Source: Adineta vaga
Taxonomy: Eukaryota; Rotifera
Length of the DNA stretch: 64,000 nt
Direction: 5' to 3'
NCBI GenBank assembly: GCA_021613535.1
Contig: CP075493.1
Location: 13,206,001-13,270,000 of the forward strand
Below the pieces are notes generated by a model. It had not been told where the DNA came from and made no database searches. It saw only the letters and a program-made list of their open reading frames with translations. Made by a program: the position numbers and the translations under genes. Below, in pieces: positions 21,835-34,304 of this stretch; within the stretch, counting starts at the first letter, position 1, and the number at the start of each line of letters is the position of its first letter.

Positions 21835-22717
21835 TATGAATTCTATTCAACAACTAGTTCTGAGAAAAGATTTTCAAACGGAACTTAAATTTAATCTATT
21901 CGACGTCATACATGCATCCGGCATCTTCAGACATCTATAATTGTGCACATAATGATAATTACGAAATGCGTTGACGTCAGAAAAATTCCTTAGATTAAAT
22001 CAAAGTATAATTATTTCATAAATCATGCTTTTTCGCAATTAGAAGTGGAAAATAAAGTTTGATGGTGTGGGTCGGATGGATGGAGACACTGACTTACACT
22101 CCACCCAAACCTTCAACTCAACGAAAAAAATAGTTGTGTTATTATTTCGCCAATCTCTTGTAGTTGCAGTTAAGAAAAGAGAAGGAAAGAAAGAATGGAA
22201 CAATCCACCGTTAAATGATGATTCATTGATTAAAGTCAATCTGAATGAGAAATAATAAGAATATGAGTGAAATCAATGATTTCGGATAGTACTTTAATCA
22301 ATAATCCGATATTATCATTCCATTCAGAATGATAACTCCTCTCTGTCGGCACGGTATACATATAGTCGAAGTCTTTACAAATTGACCGTACATCTTATCT
22401 ATATACGTAATATACAAATATAGTATTGAATGACATATTTCGTTCTTAGATAGAGTCGATCAATCTCGAATGAAATTGGAAATATTATTTTTATCTTTTA
22501 CGTCGTTTTTGTTTCCACATATGCGTATATAGATGACAATATATTACTCAACATGGAACTTTATTTAGAATACAATGACTCAATTCTTTCCTCCTACATA
22601 GAACCGCAAAAATAATCCAGTACAACCAACGCATATTCCATCGAAGTATATATACATACACGAAGGAAAGCAAAAAAAGAAATAACGTATTACATATTCT
22701 TATACAAACCGCAAAAG
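21835..22717. other. Intergenic, motif copy B, no gene seen
   Basis: Divergent promoter region between the receptor and the secreted NHL gene. It contains GGTGTGGGT near 22066 (telomere-like) and a copy of the ~50-bp motif at 22182-22231. Confidence 0.5.
22182..22231 (+). repeat. Dispersed ~50-bp motif, copy B
   Basis: Shares GAAAGAAAGAATGGAACAAT and a downstream TGATTCATTG with copy A near 16500. Confidence 0.45.
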
Positions 22718-23889
22718 ATGTCGTTTCTTAAACATATTGTAAGTAAATTTCTTTTCCAATCTAAATAAAATTTATATATATATATATCTATTCATTTGAA
22801 ATAGTTCATACTATTCATATTTCTACTAATCAATCGGAAGAGTTTGTCAAAAGCGATTCCACAATCAAAAGAAAAAAAACCTATTATTGATGATCATCAT
22901 CGTAAGTTAAAAACCTCAATCGAATATATTCAAAAATGATTTGTTCTGATTTAGAAGAATTCAGTTTTCTGAAAATGAATATCACTTCAAATATAAAATG
23001 GATGCAAAATGGTATAACCATTGCTGGAGGAAATCAATTTGGAAATGAATTAAATCAATTGTATGATCCAACGGGAATAACAATTGATGATGATGATCAA
23101 AGTATATATATTGCTGATTCAGGAAACGATCGTGTTATTCAATGGAAATTTGGTGAATCTTCTGGTCGAATTGTTGCAGGTGGAAATGGTAGAGGTAATG
23201 ATAGAAATCAATTAGATTGGCCAACAGATGTTCTTGTTGATAAACAAACGAATTCAATTTTTATTTGTGATTTGAAAAATCGACGAGTTGTACGTTGGTC
23301 TCTTGAAAATAATCAATATGGACAAATAGTTATCCCGGATATTGACTGTGGTGGATTAAAAATGGATAATCATGGTGATCTTTACGTATCGGATTATGTT
23401 AAGAGTGAAGTAAGAAAATGGTCGGAAGGGAATCCAAAAGGAATTATTGTTGCTGGTGGAAATGGAAAAGGAAATCAACTTAATCAATTAAGTTATCCGA
23501 TTTATTTCTTTATCGATAAAGATTATTCAATTTATGTATCCGATCATTTAAATAATCGTGTTATGAAATGGAAAAAAGATGCGAAAGAAGGTGTTATTGT
23601 TGCCGGTGGACAAGGTAAAGGAAATCTTTTGACACAATTAAAAGATACTTCAGGTGTAGTTGTCGATCATTTGGGTAATATTTATGTGGTTGATTCTGGT
23701 AATAATCGAATCATACGTTGGTTAAAAGATGCTAAAAAAGGTCATGTTATTATTGGTGAAAATAAACAAGGAAAAGAAGCAAATCAATTTGATTATCCAA
23801 CTAGTTTATCATTTGATCGACAAGGTAATTTATATATTGCTGATTTTGGTAATCATCGAATACAAAAATTTATCATTGACAATAATTGA
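22718..23889 (+). CDS. Secreted NHL-repeat protein
   Basis: Exons 22718-22738, 22805-22901 and 22955-23889 join in phase (introns of 66 and 53 bp), giving about 350 residues. The small first exons create a signal peptide (MSFLKHIFILFIFLLINRKS). The mature protein is almost entirely NHL blades of very regular form, AGGNGKGN-x2-NQL-x2-P then VD-x4-IYV-x-D-x2-N-x-RV. At least six blades are present, ending YIADFGNHRIQKF. This makes a single closed propeller, probably extracellular. The repeats are more uniform than in the other NHL genes here, which suggests recent internal duplication or selection. No TM helix or glycan-binding domain is added. An alternative start in the third exon at 22936 would lack the signal peptide. 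Confidence 0.85.
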
Positions 23890-24016
23890 CTTTGATCTTT
23901 TTATGAATGCTGTAAACTTGTATTTTAAAAATATGTTGTTTTTTGTAAATTGTTTTTTTTCTCGTTTTAAATAAAGTCCACCCTCAAGATTCTATTGAAT
24001 TATAGATAGAAAATAA

Positions 24017-26541
24017 TCAAAGGATTTGACAGGATTTCGAACGGGAAGTTTCCATTGTCGCCGTGGTAGGTTTCGTTGGTTTCAGTTTTTCAAATCCTTC
24101 CTTTTCGATCAAACTACGAAAACGAGCCATTTCAATCAGTGACAACGGTTCATTTGTACGTCGAAGTGAATCTTGTTGAAGCGATGTCAACATTTTATTG
24201 GAATCATCATTGATCATGTAATCAGTTAAATAGATCAAACTTTGTCCGTCTGTATCAGATAAAATCTTTGCCATTTGAGGCAAATTATTGTTTTTTAACC
24301 ATTGTTGGACATGTGAACATGTCCAATCGCGTACGTTTTCCGGTAAAACTATAGATTCGGCTGATGATGGTGTTAGGACGGAAGACGATTTAACTAGATG
24401 ATCAATAGAACTGTCGATTGACTTATTGTCCACTATAACAGGTGGACTTCGTTGTGGAACAGTCAATTCTAATTGTTTCAATAACATTTTTATGGCTTGT
24501 TGAAATTCATGTTTCGTAAAATCAATATACAGTATCTGTCCAAGTAGAAATGCAAGCCAACCATCGGGTTTATAATATTGTTGTACAAGAATCGGTACGA
24601 TTTTACGTTGACATTTGAAAGCATATTGTGCTTCAGCTCGACAATAGCTACTTCGTTGATATTGATTACTCATACAGATAATGACGGTGTGTGCTTGTTC
24701 AATTGCTTGGGCCATTGCATCCATTACATTACCACGCATTTGATCAAAATCAATCCATACACGGTAACCCGCACGAATAAGTTCCTCGTACAACTGTTTA
24801 CTGATATCTTTTTCTTTATGTGAATAACTGATCATGAGATCAAATTTCATTTTAGCATTTTTTAGTTGATTATCGTTGATATTATCGTAATTGGAATTTA
24901 AAATCCAAAGAATTCCATTGACAGATTTAGCGATGCTAGCATTCTTTACAATTTCGCCTTCCAATTTAGTTAATTTGACCATAAATGGTTGATTCGATCG
25001 AAGTTGTTCTTGAATAGATGGATGAAATGTCAGAGACCAGATGATTTCATAAACGATCGGATATTCATCACATAATTCGATTAGCATTGGTAGTTTCTGC
25101 AATTCAACTGTAGCTTTTTGAATTGTATCATTTGTTGATAAACTTAAGAAACCTAACATATAGTAAGAAATAATTAATGCTATTACCCACCCATATAAAG
25201 TATTTCTGATTCTCAGTGCTTATAGATATTAAAAGATCGATGAGTATCATTTAGTTTCATCAGTCGGATAGTGTAAAAGTACATTTACATTCACTGACTC
25301 TATTTTTGCACATAGAACTAACCTTTTAATAAATATAGAATTGGTATTTTTTTCCATTTCTTTTTCGGATGTTTCCATGCGTTTTCTAAAACATCAAAGG
25401 AAAATTTGCACATATCATCGGCTATTTTTAATTCTTTTATTTGTGTATCGGTCAGAATAACTGCTAGAAATCCATAGATACCCACACGCATTCGATCATA
25501 GACAACTGTTTGAGCTATACTAAGAATAGCCGTTGAAAAGTTAGTTTTTGATCGAATGAAACAAGTTAAATCTTGTGTTTCAACTGCTGCCATCAAAAGA
25601 ATAAGACTCGTATCGATAAGAACATTTTCATCATGATGCCATTGACTCGTAATATATCGTTGTAAAGATTGATGACTAACAATACGAATAAATGCTAATA
25701 GATGCGTATACGTTGTGTCCGTCGATGGAATAATTATTTCGATATTTTCCGATCGTTGTCCACCCCACCAACAAACTGAACATATAAAACCGGTTAAACG
25801 TGCAATACAAGAAAGTAATTCGTAACTCCATGAATCAATATTTTCACTGCGTACACGAATCATCTCGGAATAATCTCGACCAAGAAATTGTACAATTTCC
25901 TGAGATGTAAATGGAAAATCTTGATTTTTTGACCAAAAGTACGCATTCAGTGATAAAGAACATGTTTTCAAATAGAACATTAGTTTCCTCGTCAGTATAG
26001 ATTGTGATACCAGTGGTTTACTTAATTCTTGCAAATAAGATTTATACTGTTCGGTCATGATAAAATTACGACTAAGCCGTTGATTGAGATTTACAATTAG
26101 AGGTAAATAGACAATATCTGATTGTTCAATAACTAAATACGAGAGAACATCAAACCAAAGACTAATGACTTTGAAATATTGCTCATTATTTGCTTCAATT
26201 TGATCGAGTATTCGATCGATCCATTGACTGTCTAATGGAATGATAAGTCTTGTTTTAGTATCAGCTGAAATTATCTCTCGTATAGAAATAACTTTTATAT
26301 TAAATGTATAGAGTGCATGAAACAGTTTCATGTAGCTCGGTTCATGAATCCAGTGCTGAAAATCTTCACTTAACACTTGCCATGACCAATGTTCCAGTCG
26401 AACTAAAGATTCCATATAGGTGGAAATAAATGAAACTATAGTGTCGAAGGTTTGTTCATCGAGTATCGATGCAATTGTCGTCAATTTGTCGGATGATGGT
26501 ATAGCAACAGCATCGACAATTTGATCAAAAGTTTCATGCAT
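24017..26541 (-). CDS. ARM-like/TIR/SAM-like protein with C-terminal CaaX box
   Basis: Exons 26541-25323 and 25152-24017 are joined by a 170-bp GT-AG intron in phase 1, giving about 784 residues. The first about 500 residues are all-helical and resemble armadillo/HEAT repeats. A TIR domain follows (about 510-620): FDLMISYSHKEKD, then GYRVWIDFDQMRG, then SYCRAEAQYAF with a Glu (about 580) at the catalytic position of NADase TIRs such as SARM1. A SAM-like domain (about 683-756, with WTCSHVQQWLKNNNL) comes next. The protein ends CQIL, a CaaX box that predicts geranylgeranylation and membrane attachment. SARM1 itself is ARM-SAM-SAM-TIR, so the order here differs. NAD cleavage or scaffolding in stress or immunity is likely. 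The intron placement is well supported. Confidence 0.82.
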
Positions 26542-27263
26542 GTCTTCTTTATTAGATAGTTCAGTAGCATGGAGAGAAAGAAAATAATGTATTGATCAAC
26601 GAATGTAACTAGGATAAATACCGGTTGTGAAAAGAGATGAAAAATGAGTGAAACATAACTTACTTTAAATGACGTTTTTCATTCTATTTAAATTGATTGA
26701 AAATATAATAAAAACATGTTTGTATGAATTTACGTAGCTAAGAACATTTCGTTATTCTTTCAACGCATAAGAAGAAACGAATAGTCACCATGTTGAGAGA
26801 ATGTGCGTAAGAGTATGGTAATACATTAATCTCACATTTTCACCCTTGAGCAAAAGAAAAAGTAGAGGAATGTTTATTTATATCTGTGCGCGTAAGTATT
26901 TTACTAAAACATAATGTTCACATTCTGTAACTTGATTTATATAGGTCCACAACTATAATCAAAGGCCCTAATTACAGTTCTTGAGATGAGAAAATTCGAT
27001 ACGACGAGTGCAAATCTTAGTGCCAAAAATATGAAAAAGAACGACGTAATATACACACCAGTATTGAAACGAATCGAACACTTTTTTCTTTGTTTAGTTT
27101 TTGTTAGTGAAACATTTCATGTGAATCATTCAGAAGCAGGATAGAATGAAGGCGTATTAAAGTCATACAAGTCGATGTAAAGTTTCGTATCTTTGATAAT
27201 ATCATTCTCAAGACTTTATTCAATAAACATATGTTTACTTTTCAAATATTTATTGATATATCT
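26542..27263. other. Intergenic, no gene seen
   Basis: Spacer between two minus-strand genes. AT-rich, with no conserved frame. Confidence 0.5.
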
Positions 27264-29238
27264 TCAAACAGAAAAAGTAATTTTTCTCATGATTAAAGTA
27301 CTATTACATTTGCTTCGACGATTTTTTCTATGCATTTTTACTCGTTTATTTTGTCGGAATTTTTCTAGTTTGAGATTTGTAGGTTGAATATTGAAACAAT
27401 ATTTCAATACATCCATGACAATAATAAACGTGACAACAATTATCATAGTTATAATTGCCACATAAGCAAATGATTTCGAGATGATTCGACGAACTTTTGT
27501 TGAAACACTTATTATTTCACAATGACGACCAGAAAAACTTTCACCAAGACATTCGCATTTATAATCAAGTACTAATGATCTACAAATACCATGATTCTCA
27601 CAAGTCACATTTCCACAATAATCTATTTTTTCTTCACAGTGATCATCGCCAACCAGGTTGACAATGACAAATGAATGTGGTATTCGATGTTTCATTGCAT
27701 ATACCTAAATAACAACAATATGGAATGCATGTTTCTTTTTTGTGTGGAATATTTCAATGACAATATACCATTATTCCAACATGTATTTGGTTGACAAAGT
27801 CGTTCATCAAATTGACATTGAGTACCAGTAAAACCGGATGGGCATAAACAAAAGTAGCCATTTACTTTAGTGTCATTATTATAGCAAGTACTATTATGTT
27901 GACATGGTTGAAGATGATCACATGCTGTATTAGAAATATTACAGTAAAGACCGATACCTCTGGACTTATCACATGTTGATGAAGATTGATATAAAGATGA
28001 TGTTGTTATCATCGATGTAACGTCGAGTGTTGAAGTTGAATACATTGCGGCGGTGGTAGTTGTAGTAGTTATTTCTAAAGAAACAAATACACCCTGATAT
28101 TCATCAAATAATGCTCCTTTTACTCTGATAGATCAAACATAATTTATTTACTTACCACATGAATTCGGTAAAAAAAGATATTTTTGGATTCGATTATTGC
28201 CTATATCACTAACAAACATATTGCCATAGGTATCAAAACTAAGAGTCATCGGCCAGTTTAATTCGTTAGCTGCTGAACCTCTTACGCCAGAACATCCAAC
28301 TAAACAACGAAAGCCATTTGGACCTGACCCAACGATTCTGTGGTGAGCTTGATCCACAATAAAAAGATATTGATCAGCATCCAGGACAACACCGGCTGGG
28401 CAAGAAAGTGAAATTGTAGTGTTTAACGAATCATTACCTGCTATAGTCACTCCATTCAGCATACCTAATTTGAAGAATTGAATTCGATTATTGCCACAGT
28501 CTGCGACATATAGAGCAAGGTTGGTGTCCACAAATATTCCCAAAGGTTGATCAAATGAGATCATAGTAGAACTAGCAGCACCTGTACCAGCGGCAGTCAT
28601 CCACATCGATGCGTTATTATTTAACCATGTTTTAACAACTCTATGATCAAATTTCATCGAACAATATAGAGTATCGTTGTTATCAACAAATACACCGTAG
28701 CATGATTTAGTAGTAGACATGATGGTACTCCACTGAACTGTATTTGAACTCCATTTTTTTATTTCACCACCGTTCTGATCATTATTACTATAAATGTCAC
28801 CGTCAAATGTAACGAAAATTGAATATGGGTATGATAAGTTGCCGGATATTATTTTTGTTACATTTGTACTATGTTCAGCCCACACCATAATTTGGCCATT
28901 CTGTTGATTAGCAACATACACGCTGTTATTTCTATTAACAAAAACAGCATGAGGCGATGAGCCAATTTTAGTATTTGTTGCAAAGGTAGTTGCGTTTGGA
29001 TTCCAACTAGCTGTTGGACAAAATGTTGGTTGATTATAAGATAGTATGACTGCTATAGAAAGAAAAAAAAAACAATTATGTTTGGAATAGAATAGGAGTT
29101 TTAAAGATGAATATTTAAAATATATTGTCACTATATCGATATTCAATTGCAATAGATAATATTAGAATATCTACCTGTCATTAGTTCATACATCAGTTGA
29201 ACAAAGAACCATATATCCAATCGGATGATTACATTCAT
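27264..29238 (-). CDS. NHL-EGF single-pass membrane protein with a frameshift near the 3' end
   Basis: The model has exons 29238-29175, 29052-28156, 28074-27769 and 27704-27264, all GT-AG and phase 1. Exon one is the least certain; reading exon two upstream from 29152 also gives a hydrophobic start. A propeller of about six NHL-like blades comes first (for example LYVADCGNNRIQFF and MFVSDIGNNRIQKY). A Thr-rich stalk, three EGF-like modules, one TM helix (SFAYVAIITMIIVVTFIIVM) and a basic tail follow. The second EGF module is broken. GICNETSNTTFICHCQPGW is read in one frame, whereas GDDHC and everything downstream need another. The shift lies near 27645-27655. As it stands the protein would end early and lose EGF3, the TM helix and the tail. 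The family is a common bdelloid cell-surface type. Confidence 0.75.
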
Positions 29239-29669
29239 TTATTACTGAATTGTCTGCAAACTCTAAAAAATCTTGATGATCAGCGCAATATTTTTCAAAA
29301 AAATTCTCGTTGTCAGTGCAGAAAAGAAACAATCAAAGAATCTGTATATCAAATATTGTATTCTGTTTATTTAAAAATATAATCATTTTTATTTACTGAG
29401 CATTAAAGTATATTGAAAAAGGTGAACGAAGAAAACTAAGATCACTCTCTGGTAAATAGACAAACTTACGGAAAGATCGTGTACTTTTTACTCATGAACT
29501 TTTCTTCATGTCACATAGATACATTTTGCAAAGGAAATATCTTGGGGAGACTTTATTAAAATAGGTATGCAGTAAGAAAATCAAAAGAAAAAACTAAATA
29601 TTCTAAAACGAAATGAATTGAAAGCATTTGAATACTGTTGTTTTATGTTTCGGTAATCGTTCAATTAGA
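29239..29669. other. Spacer and ABCG 3' flank
   Basis: No gene is seen on either strand. AT-rich. Confidence 0.45.
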
Positions 29670-32561
29670 TCAGAATGAACTACCAAGTTGAGTCTTCATT
29701 GATTGCGAATATGGTGATCCAGTTTGCTGTTTTGAGAGACTTTTTCGACATGATTCTCCAGTAAACAAACTTTTCATATTGGGTAGAAGGTTAGTCACGT
29801 AGAACCGAGCTTTGGAACGATACTCCGATTTACCATAGAGAAAAACAAATGTTATGATACGTAGAAGTATTCCGATAAAAATCAACCAAAAATTAGGATT
29901 TTCATTGTTGTTAAAGTCGAACATTTTGTTAATGCCTTCTACCGATGTTCCCCAAATATGATTCTTCGACTCGAGATCTTCCACATAGAGCTTCGATTCA
30001 TGTCGAAACAATAGACTTTGTACATGTCGCGAAAACGAAAGAACAACGATGAAACCACCTTGTTTGAGTTCTTCTTTTGTTGGACTAAATCCCGAAAGAA
30101 GACATGATAGAAGAGCGATAATTGTTCCTGCTAAATATGCGTATTCCGTTCGATTAAATACCACAGATACTAATTGGCCAATACCTGTGCACACAAATGA
30201 GCAAAAAATCATGACACGCAAATAGAAAGAAAACGAGCCACGAGGAACTATTTCAATGTAGAGCATACAGAGAAATAATAGAGGATAAACTATCATTCGA
30301 AAAATATCGACAAGACTTTTGGCTAACCAATATTGAAATGGATGATAATAATTGCGACTTTCTCGTTCATAAGTTTGATCAATAATTTCGACGCCGAACA
30401 ATCGTTGACTGGATATACAAGTAAGAATACCAAATGACAGAGTAATTAGAAAATAAATGGTTGTTAATTTGCTCATATCACATGTTGCTTGAAATTTATT
30501 TTCGAATAAGAAACCAACACATGTACCAAGTAAGAAGTAAGCAAACATATAGGCAGCTTCTGCAACAATTCCTCGTAAATAGATTTGCCGTATCGATCGT
30601 CGTAAGACATAGTAGAAAGGATACCAAGCTCGTTGTTGCCAAGTGTATGTAGTAAGAATCTGAGTGGTTATTTCATCGTCAATTTGGTGATTATCGACGT
30701 GATCTGTTGCATTAGTCAACATGATGAAACAAGTGTCACAATCATTATGTCGAGCTGGAGGAATAGATTCAGGATCAGAAAAGATCTTTCGTTTTAAAAA
30801 GGTTTTAGCGTGAGGTCGTGGACCTTGATAGGCTAAACAGCACAATGGAGTTAAGAAGAAGATTTCGTCGATTTTCTCGAATAATTCATGACTTGGTTGA
30901 TGAATGACTGTAATGATTGTTACCGGTCCTGCAGCGCTAAACTTGATCAATTGCAAAAGATCGAAGAGATCATCACAAGAGACAGTATCCAAACCGGATG
31001 TCGGCTCATCCAAAAGTAATACTTTTGGACAAGCGACCACTTCTATAGCAACATTAACTCGTTTTCGTTGACCTATTCAAAAATGAGAACATATAGAAAA
31101 ATAATCCTTTCTATTCGTACCTCCTGAAAGAGTCCTTGTGAAATTATTATGCATTCGTCCTAAACCAAGTCTATCCAAAACAAAGCACACATCATTAATT
31201 AATGTTTTTTTCGATTCATTCAATCGCCGGGCACGAGCAGAATAGTATACAGTTTCGAATACAGTTAGATCGTTGTGCATAATATCAGCTTGTGGTACAT
31301 AACCAATATAGTCGGTCAAAATATTTGATAGAGGTTGATGATGAGCAAAAGTAATAGATCCATCGGGTCTCAATTGTCTTCTACCGTGAATTGTTTCGAG
31401 AAGACTACTTTTACCGCAACCAGATCCACCCATCAGTGCTGTTAATTTGCCAGCAGCTATTCGACCAGTAAATCCTTCATTCCTTTCTGGATCAAAACGG
31501 GTAACATTGCGAAGTCGAGCCTTGTCTAAATGAATATGAAGTTCAATATACTTCTGTGGTCTATCATTTGGTTGAGTTGCTTTTCGAAAATAGTTGCTTA
31601 CACCGGGAGGATCAACCAACGTATGTTCGCCAAACCATCTCTTTGTAAAAGACATCCATTCGAATACTTTTGCACAAATAGCCAAACCAATAATGATCAA
31701 AATAACAACAATCAAAACGATGGTAATAATTCGTTGTCGTCGAGCTCGACCTTGTAAACAGACAAATCCTGTTGGACAAGACAATGGTTTAGCTACGCCT
31801 GTTGGACAAAATTCTGTACCATTTTTACATTTAATACTGTTTTCTGGCGTTGGACAATAGGTCCCATTCGGACAAAATCCCTCAAAAGAGGAACCACCAC
31901 AACCGAAAGCACCATATTGTTTCGGTAGATTTTCAGGGCAATTTACTGGCGTTCGGCAAGTGCCATTCGTAGCTGATAGTTCAGTGGGACAATATCCACC
32001 TTGACGACATGGAATCATACAAATCTGTCCTTCGGGACAAAAATAGCCAGGACAACATGCATAAGTTTTACGCTCCTCTAATGAAACGAAAAAGCCTTCT
32101 TGACATTGACTTCTATCTCGACTGCATTCTTGAAAATTATAGAGCGTAAAAGTAGAGTCTGTCGGTTTCGTATAGAATGCTTGGATTGTGTCCAATGAAC
32201 ATGTGTTTTTGCCACGAAAAATAAGGTTTCCACACTTTTCTGCCGCTGAACATTCACTATTGAATCTCCAGTTGAATTGATCCGCTTTTGGTTGGCACTG
32301 TAGACATGAAAGACTACTATTCAGACGTGTTTGATTAGCTTTATAACATTGTTCTTCAATGTAGCAAAAGTTTGAATCTATAACGCATGCTGGTCCATTT
32401 ATAACGCAACTTCCACTACAATTCAAAGGAGTTGCAGGTGATGATCGTACTATTGAATTAGTTGGAACACTTTTAGCAAGATTGGACGAAAAACTTACAC
32501 CAAGTTGAACAAACAACAATATACATAACAACAATGAAGATGAAATTCTTTTTGTACACAT
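29670..32561 (-). CDS. ABCG half-transporter with Cys-rich N-terminal domain
   Basis: Exons 32561-31121 and 31072-29670 join across a 48-bp intron that splits the ABC signature codon pair, giving about 947 residues. I start at the ATG at 32559-32561 because it opens a clean signal peptide (MCTKRISSSLLLCILLFVQL). The frame is open further upstream, but without a signal there. About 220 Cys-rich extracellular residues follow (CPGYFCPEGQICMIPC-type repeats), then TM1 (IITIVLIVVILIIIGLAICA). The nucleotide-binding domain has Walker A GGSGCGKSS near residue 375, GYVPQAD, LSGGQRKRV, Walker B VLLLDEPTSGLD and IHQPSHELF. An ABC2 membrane domain with about six helices ends the protein. The layout matches plant ABCG24/28-like exporters and their animal counterparts rather than white or ABCG2. 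As a half-transporter it must dimerise. The substrate is probably a lipid or small hydrophobic molecule. All ATP-site motifs are intact. Confidence 0.88.
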
Positions 32562-33219
32562 CAACGTGTATTGTAGTGTTTGAGTAAACTCAAAAACTAT
32601 ATGAGTGAGTCTCTTAAAGTAGTTTATATAAAAGTAATAACCTTGCAGAAGATATCTTTGAATAAGTATGATAAGAAAAATGTGTGTATAATACATCGCA
32701 CAGTGAAACCTAAACGATAACGTCAGAATTATTCAACGTAGGTAAGAAACAAAGAAAAACTTTAACTACCATGATGCATGCAACTACTTACAAGATAACA
32801 ACGAACAATGAATAATATTTATCATTTTATAGACATTGAATTATAGTCAAACACGTCACAAACCAAGGTGTGGGTGGTGATATGAATAGATATGATTTAC
32901 ATCATCAACTCAACTTCATCTAACTTGTTTATAGACGAAGAAAGTTACGAATTGATCGTCGACTTTCATTGTTGATTTTTGTCATAAAATACTCTTTGGA
33001 GAAAAAGATAATGTCAATAATTGATTATGAGCTCGTACATAGTAGAATGAAATATATCATTGCTTCAAAATGATGTCTATAAATTGGATCGTTCTATTGA
33101 CGTTATTCTTCAAGAATTGCTTAGATAAAAGTCCTTTTAATATAGTGTTGTTTAAAATGAAAATGCAGATAAAGAAATCATCTTTACAATTTATTTTTGA
33201 TTAGGTATCTCATTCAATC
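32562..33219. other. Intergenic, no gene seen
   Basis: Divergent flank of the ABCG gene. It contains GGTGTGGGTGGTG near 32869, a weak telomere-like motif. Confidence 0.45.
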
Positions 33220-33545
33220 GATCCCAAATTCAATTCATGTACATTATCGAATACAAATGCCACCACGTTTTCTAAAATAGAAGTACGATCGGCCAATACC
33301 CTGCTGGTATATTCATTAATCGAAAGACGAAACAATCATATTTTTATATGGTACAATTGATTTCTCATTTTAAACTAGATACATGCACGGGAATTTTTAT
33401 TGACATTGGCGCTGGTAAATGGATTTCAATGTTTATAGATTTTTATTACCGATTAAAACAATAATCGTGTTCAAAAGTTTAATTTAGCTCAAAATTCATA
33501 TGGTATGTGGGTTTATTCTATGTTCGAATATAAGAACATGTGAAC
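33220..33545 (+). pseudogene. Possible NHL-repeat relic
   Basis: Pieces in shifting frames resemble an NHL gene. A TNATTFSKIE piece near 33240 is like the WNPNATTFAT entry of the NHL-EGF gene. A GIFIDIGAG piece is near 33390. A TD-stop-NNNRVQKFNLAQNS piece near 33440-33500 is like a blade end. Stops interrupt each frame. The call rests on short matches. Confidence 0.35.
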
Positions 33546-34304
33546 ATTATTTCTAGGTGCGACACGAACTACTCCATCATTTACACTATCAACAGTCATT
33601 TTGTAGCAATAGCTCAATAACATGTAAGATTTTACATATTTATTCTTTGTAAATGTTTCGCAACTCTCATTGCTAAATATTAGAATTATGAAGTTTCATG
33701 AAACAATCACTGCTATTATCTGGATGGAATAGATGGAAACTGTACCAATGGTTCTAGTCGAGCAGTGCTGACTGCTATAATTTACACAATTGAAATTTAT
33801 TTTGAAAACGAACTTTATCTTATCGATAGCATTCGAAATACGATTTTCACTTATGAATAAAAATGTTTTATTATTGGTCTCAATTTTTTTTTGGAAAATA
33901 TCAACATCAGTTCTTTCGTACTTCGCTGTCTATTTAGACAATTACTCGTGATTTATGTGTGTTCTGATGCGCACTTGATACATTTCAAATACGTTAGCTT
34001 TTCCTCGTGTTATTTCGTCATTCAAATGAGTCTTGATGCAAAGCCTTTTTTTGTGATTTTAATTCCTTCTTAACTGCAATAGACAAGTCAATACATTTTT
34101 CTCGTCTAGAATAGAACAAAAAAAAAACGATGTCTGTTTCATTCGAGAATAGGTGAGTATATGTCTGACGAAAATCAAATGATCATAAATTTTACAATCA
34201 TTCTTCATTTCATTCTTACGAGGCAATATCTTTCAAAGTTTATAGTTTCTCATTTGATACCTCAATCAATATCCATATAAAAACAATTTTTATTAATCGA
34301 ACCA
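33546..34304. other. Intergenic, no gene seen
   Basis: AT-rich 5' flank of the ADP-ribosyltransferase locus. Short open frames here look random. Confidence 0.45.

Noticed and set aside
29197-29382. Plus-strand frame between the NHL-EGF and ABCG genes
   Set aside because: It overlaps the probable first exon of the minus-strand NHL-EGF gene and has no recognisable domain.
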